DNA of 64,000 nt, from positions 434,001-498,000 of the forward strand of contig CP042428.1 in NCBI GenBank assembly GCA_024207135.1, written 5' to 3'. The position numbers and the translations under genes were made by a program. How positions within the stretch are numbered: the first letter of the stretch is position 1; each line of letters opens with the position of its first letter. Origin of the DNA: Arthrobacter sp. C2. Its GTDB lineage: Bacteria; Actinomycetota; Actinomycetes; Actinomycetales; Micrococcaceae. Under the pieces are notes generated by a model. That model was given only the letters and a program-made list of their open reading frames with translations, made no database searches and was not told where the DNA came from. Positions 63,987 through 64,000 of the stretch are shown piece by piece.

Positions 63987-64000
63987 GCACCACAGGATCC

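Overview
The window is a high-GC, gene-dense chromosomal segment from an actinobacterium. Protein content and gene order point to the Micrococcaceae, and an Arthrobacter / Paeniglutamicibacter / Glutamicibacter type is my best guess (inference, no search was run). Supporting signs are a SufR-type suf operon, paired clpP1-clpP2, a relative of the mycothiol-dependent nitroreductase family, opcA beside zwf, and frequent GTG/TTG starts. I see no insertion sequence, prophage, CRISPR array or replication origin. The window begins inside tpiA and ends just upstream of an alpha-galactosidase gene.

Layout. 1-9 kb: end of tpiA, secG, then a minus-strand pentose-phosphate operon tkt-tal-pgi-zwf-opcA-pgl with overlapping or abutting stops and starts. 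9.3-14.5 kb: ctaB, a GNAT enzyme, a small-molecule phosphotransferase, then ctaA behind a two-gene ABC-2 exporter. 14.6-19.4 kb: sufR-sufB-sufD-sufC and a MIP18-like gene, closed by a strong terminator; no cysteine desulfurase is present. 19.4-26.2 kb: a zinc metallopeptidase, a TetR/SnoaL/NmrA-type cassette, a biotin ECF transporter (bioY-bioM-bioN) with a palindromic operator, and a cardiolipin synthase. 26.3-28.1 kb: soxR, a flavin reductase behind a SoxR-type promoter, and sodA. 28.1-35.9 kb: more mixed genes (DUF5129-like surface protein, LysE/Lrp pair, aldo-keto reductase, MFS exporter, tRNA-Arg, a small gene preceded by a broken frame, a CPBP protease, an SSB-like protein).

36-57 kb: ettA, tesB, truncated hemoglobin, AlkD-like protein, OsmC, pepN, aspartate dehydrogenase, a DUF1648-type membrane protein, rpiB, nei, tRNA-Gly, tRNA-Pro, tig, clpP1-clpP2, clpX, a DsbA-fold protein and valS. 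57-64 kb: a sugar operon of alpha-galactosidase, binding protein, two permeases and a GH13 alpha-glucosidase, without its own ATPase.

Two parts keep gene neighbourhoods I remember from Mycobacterium tuberculosis: tpi/secG, pgl-opcA-zwf-tal-tkt, ctaB, ctaA-ABC and suf (Rv1438 to Rv1466), and ssb/ettA, glbO, alpha-glucosidase, pepN, the nitroreductase family, rpiB, nei, tig, clpP1P2, clpX and valS (Rv2448c to Rv2478c). The window is therefore mostly core genome. The most informative observations are regulatory: a textbook SoxR promoter, a probable BioQ operator, a possible ClgR box, and several leaderless promoters. I did not find a convincing undescribed system. The least explained stretches are a structured intergenic region at 53.84-54.14 kb and a broken small gene beside tRNA-Arg.
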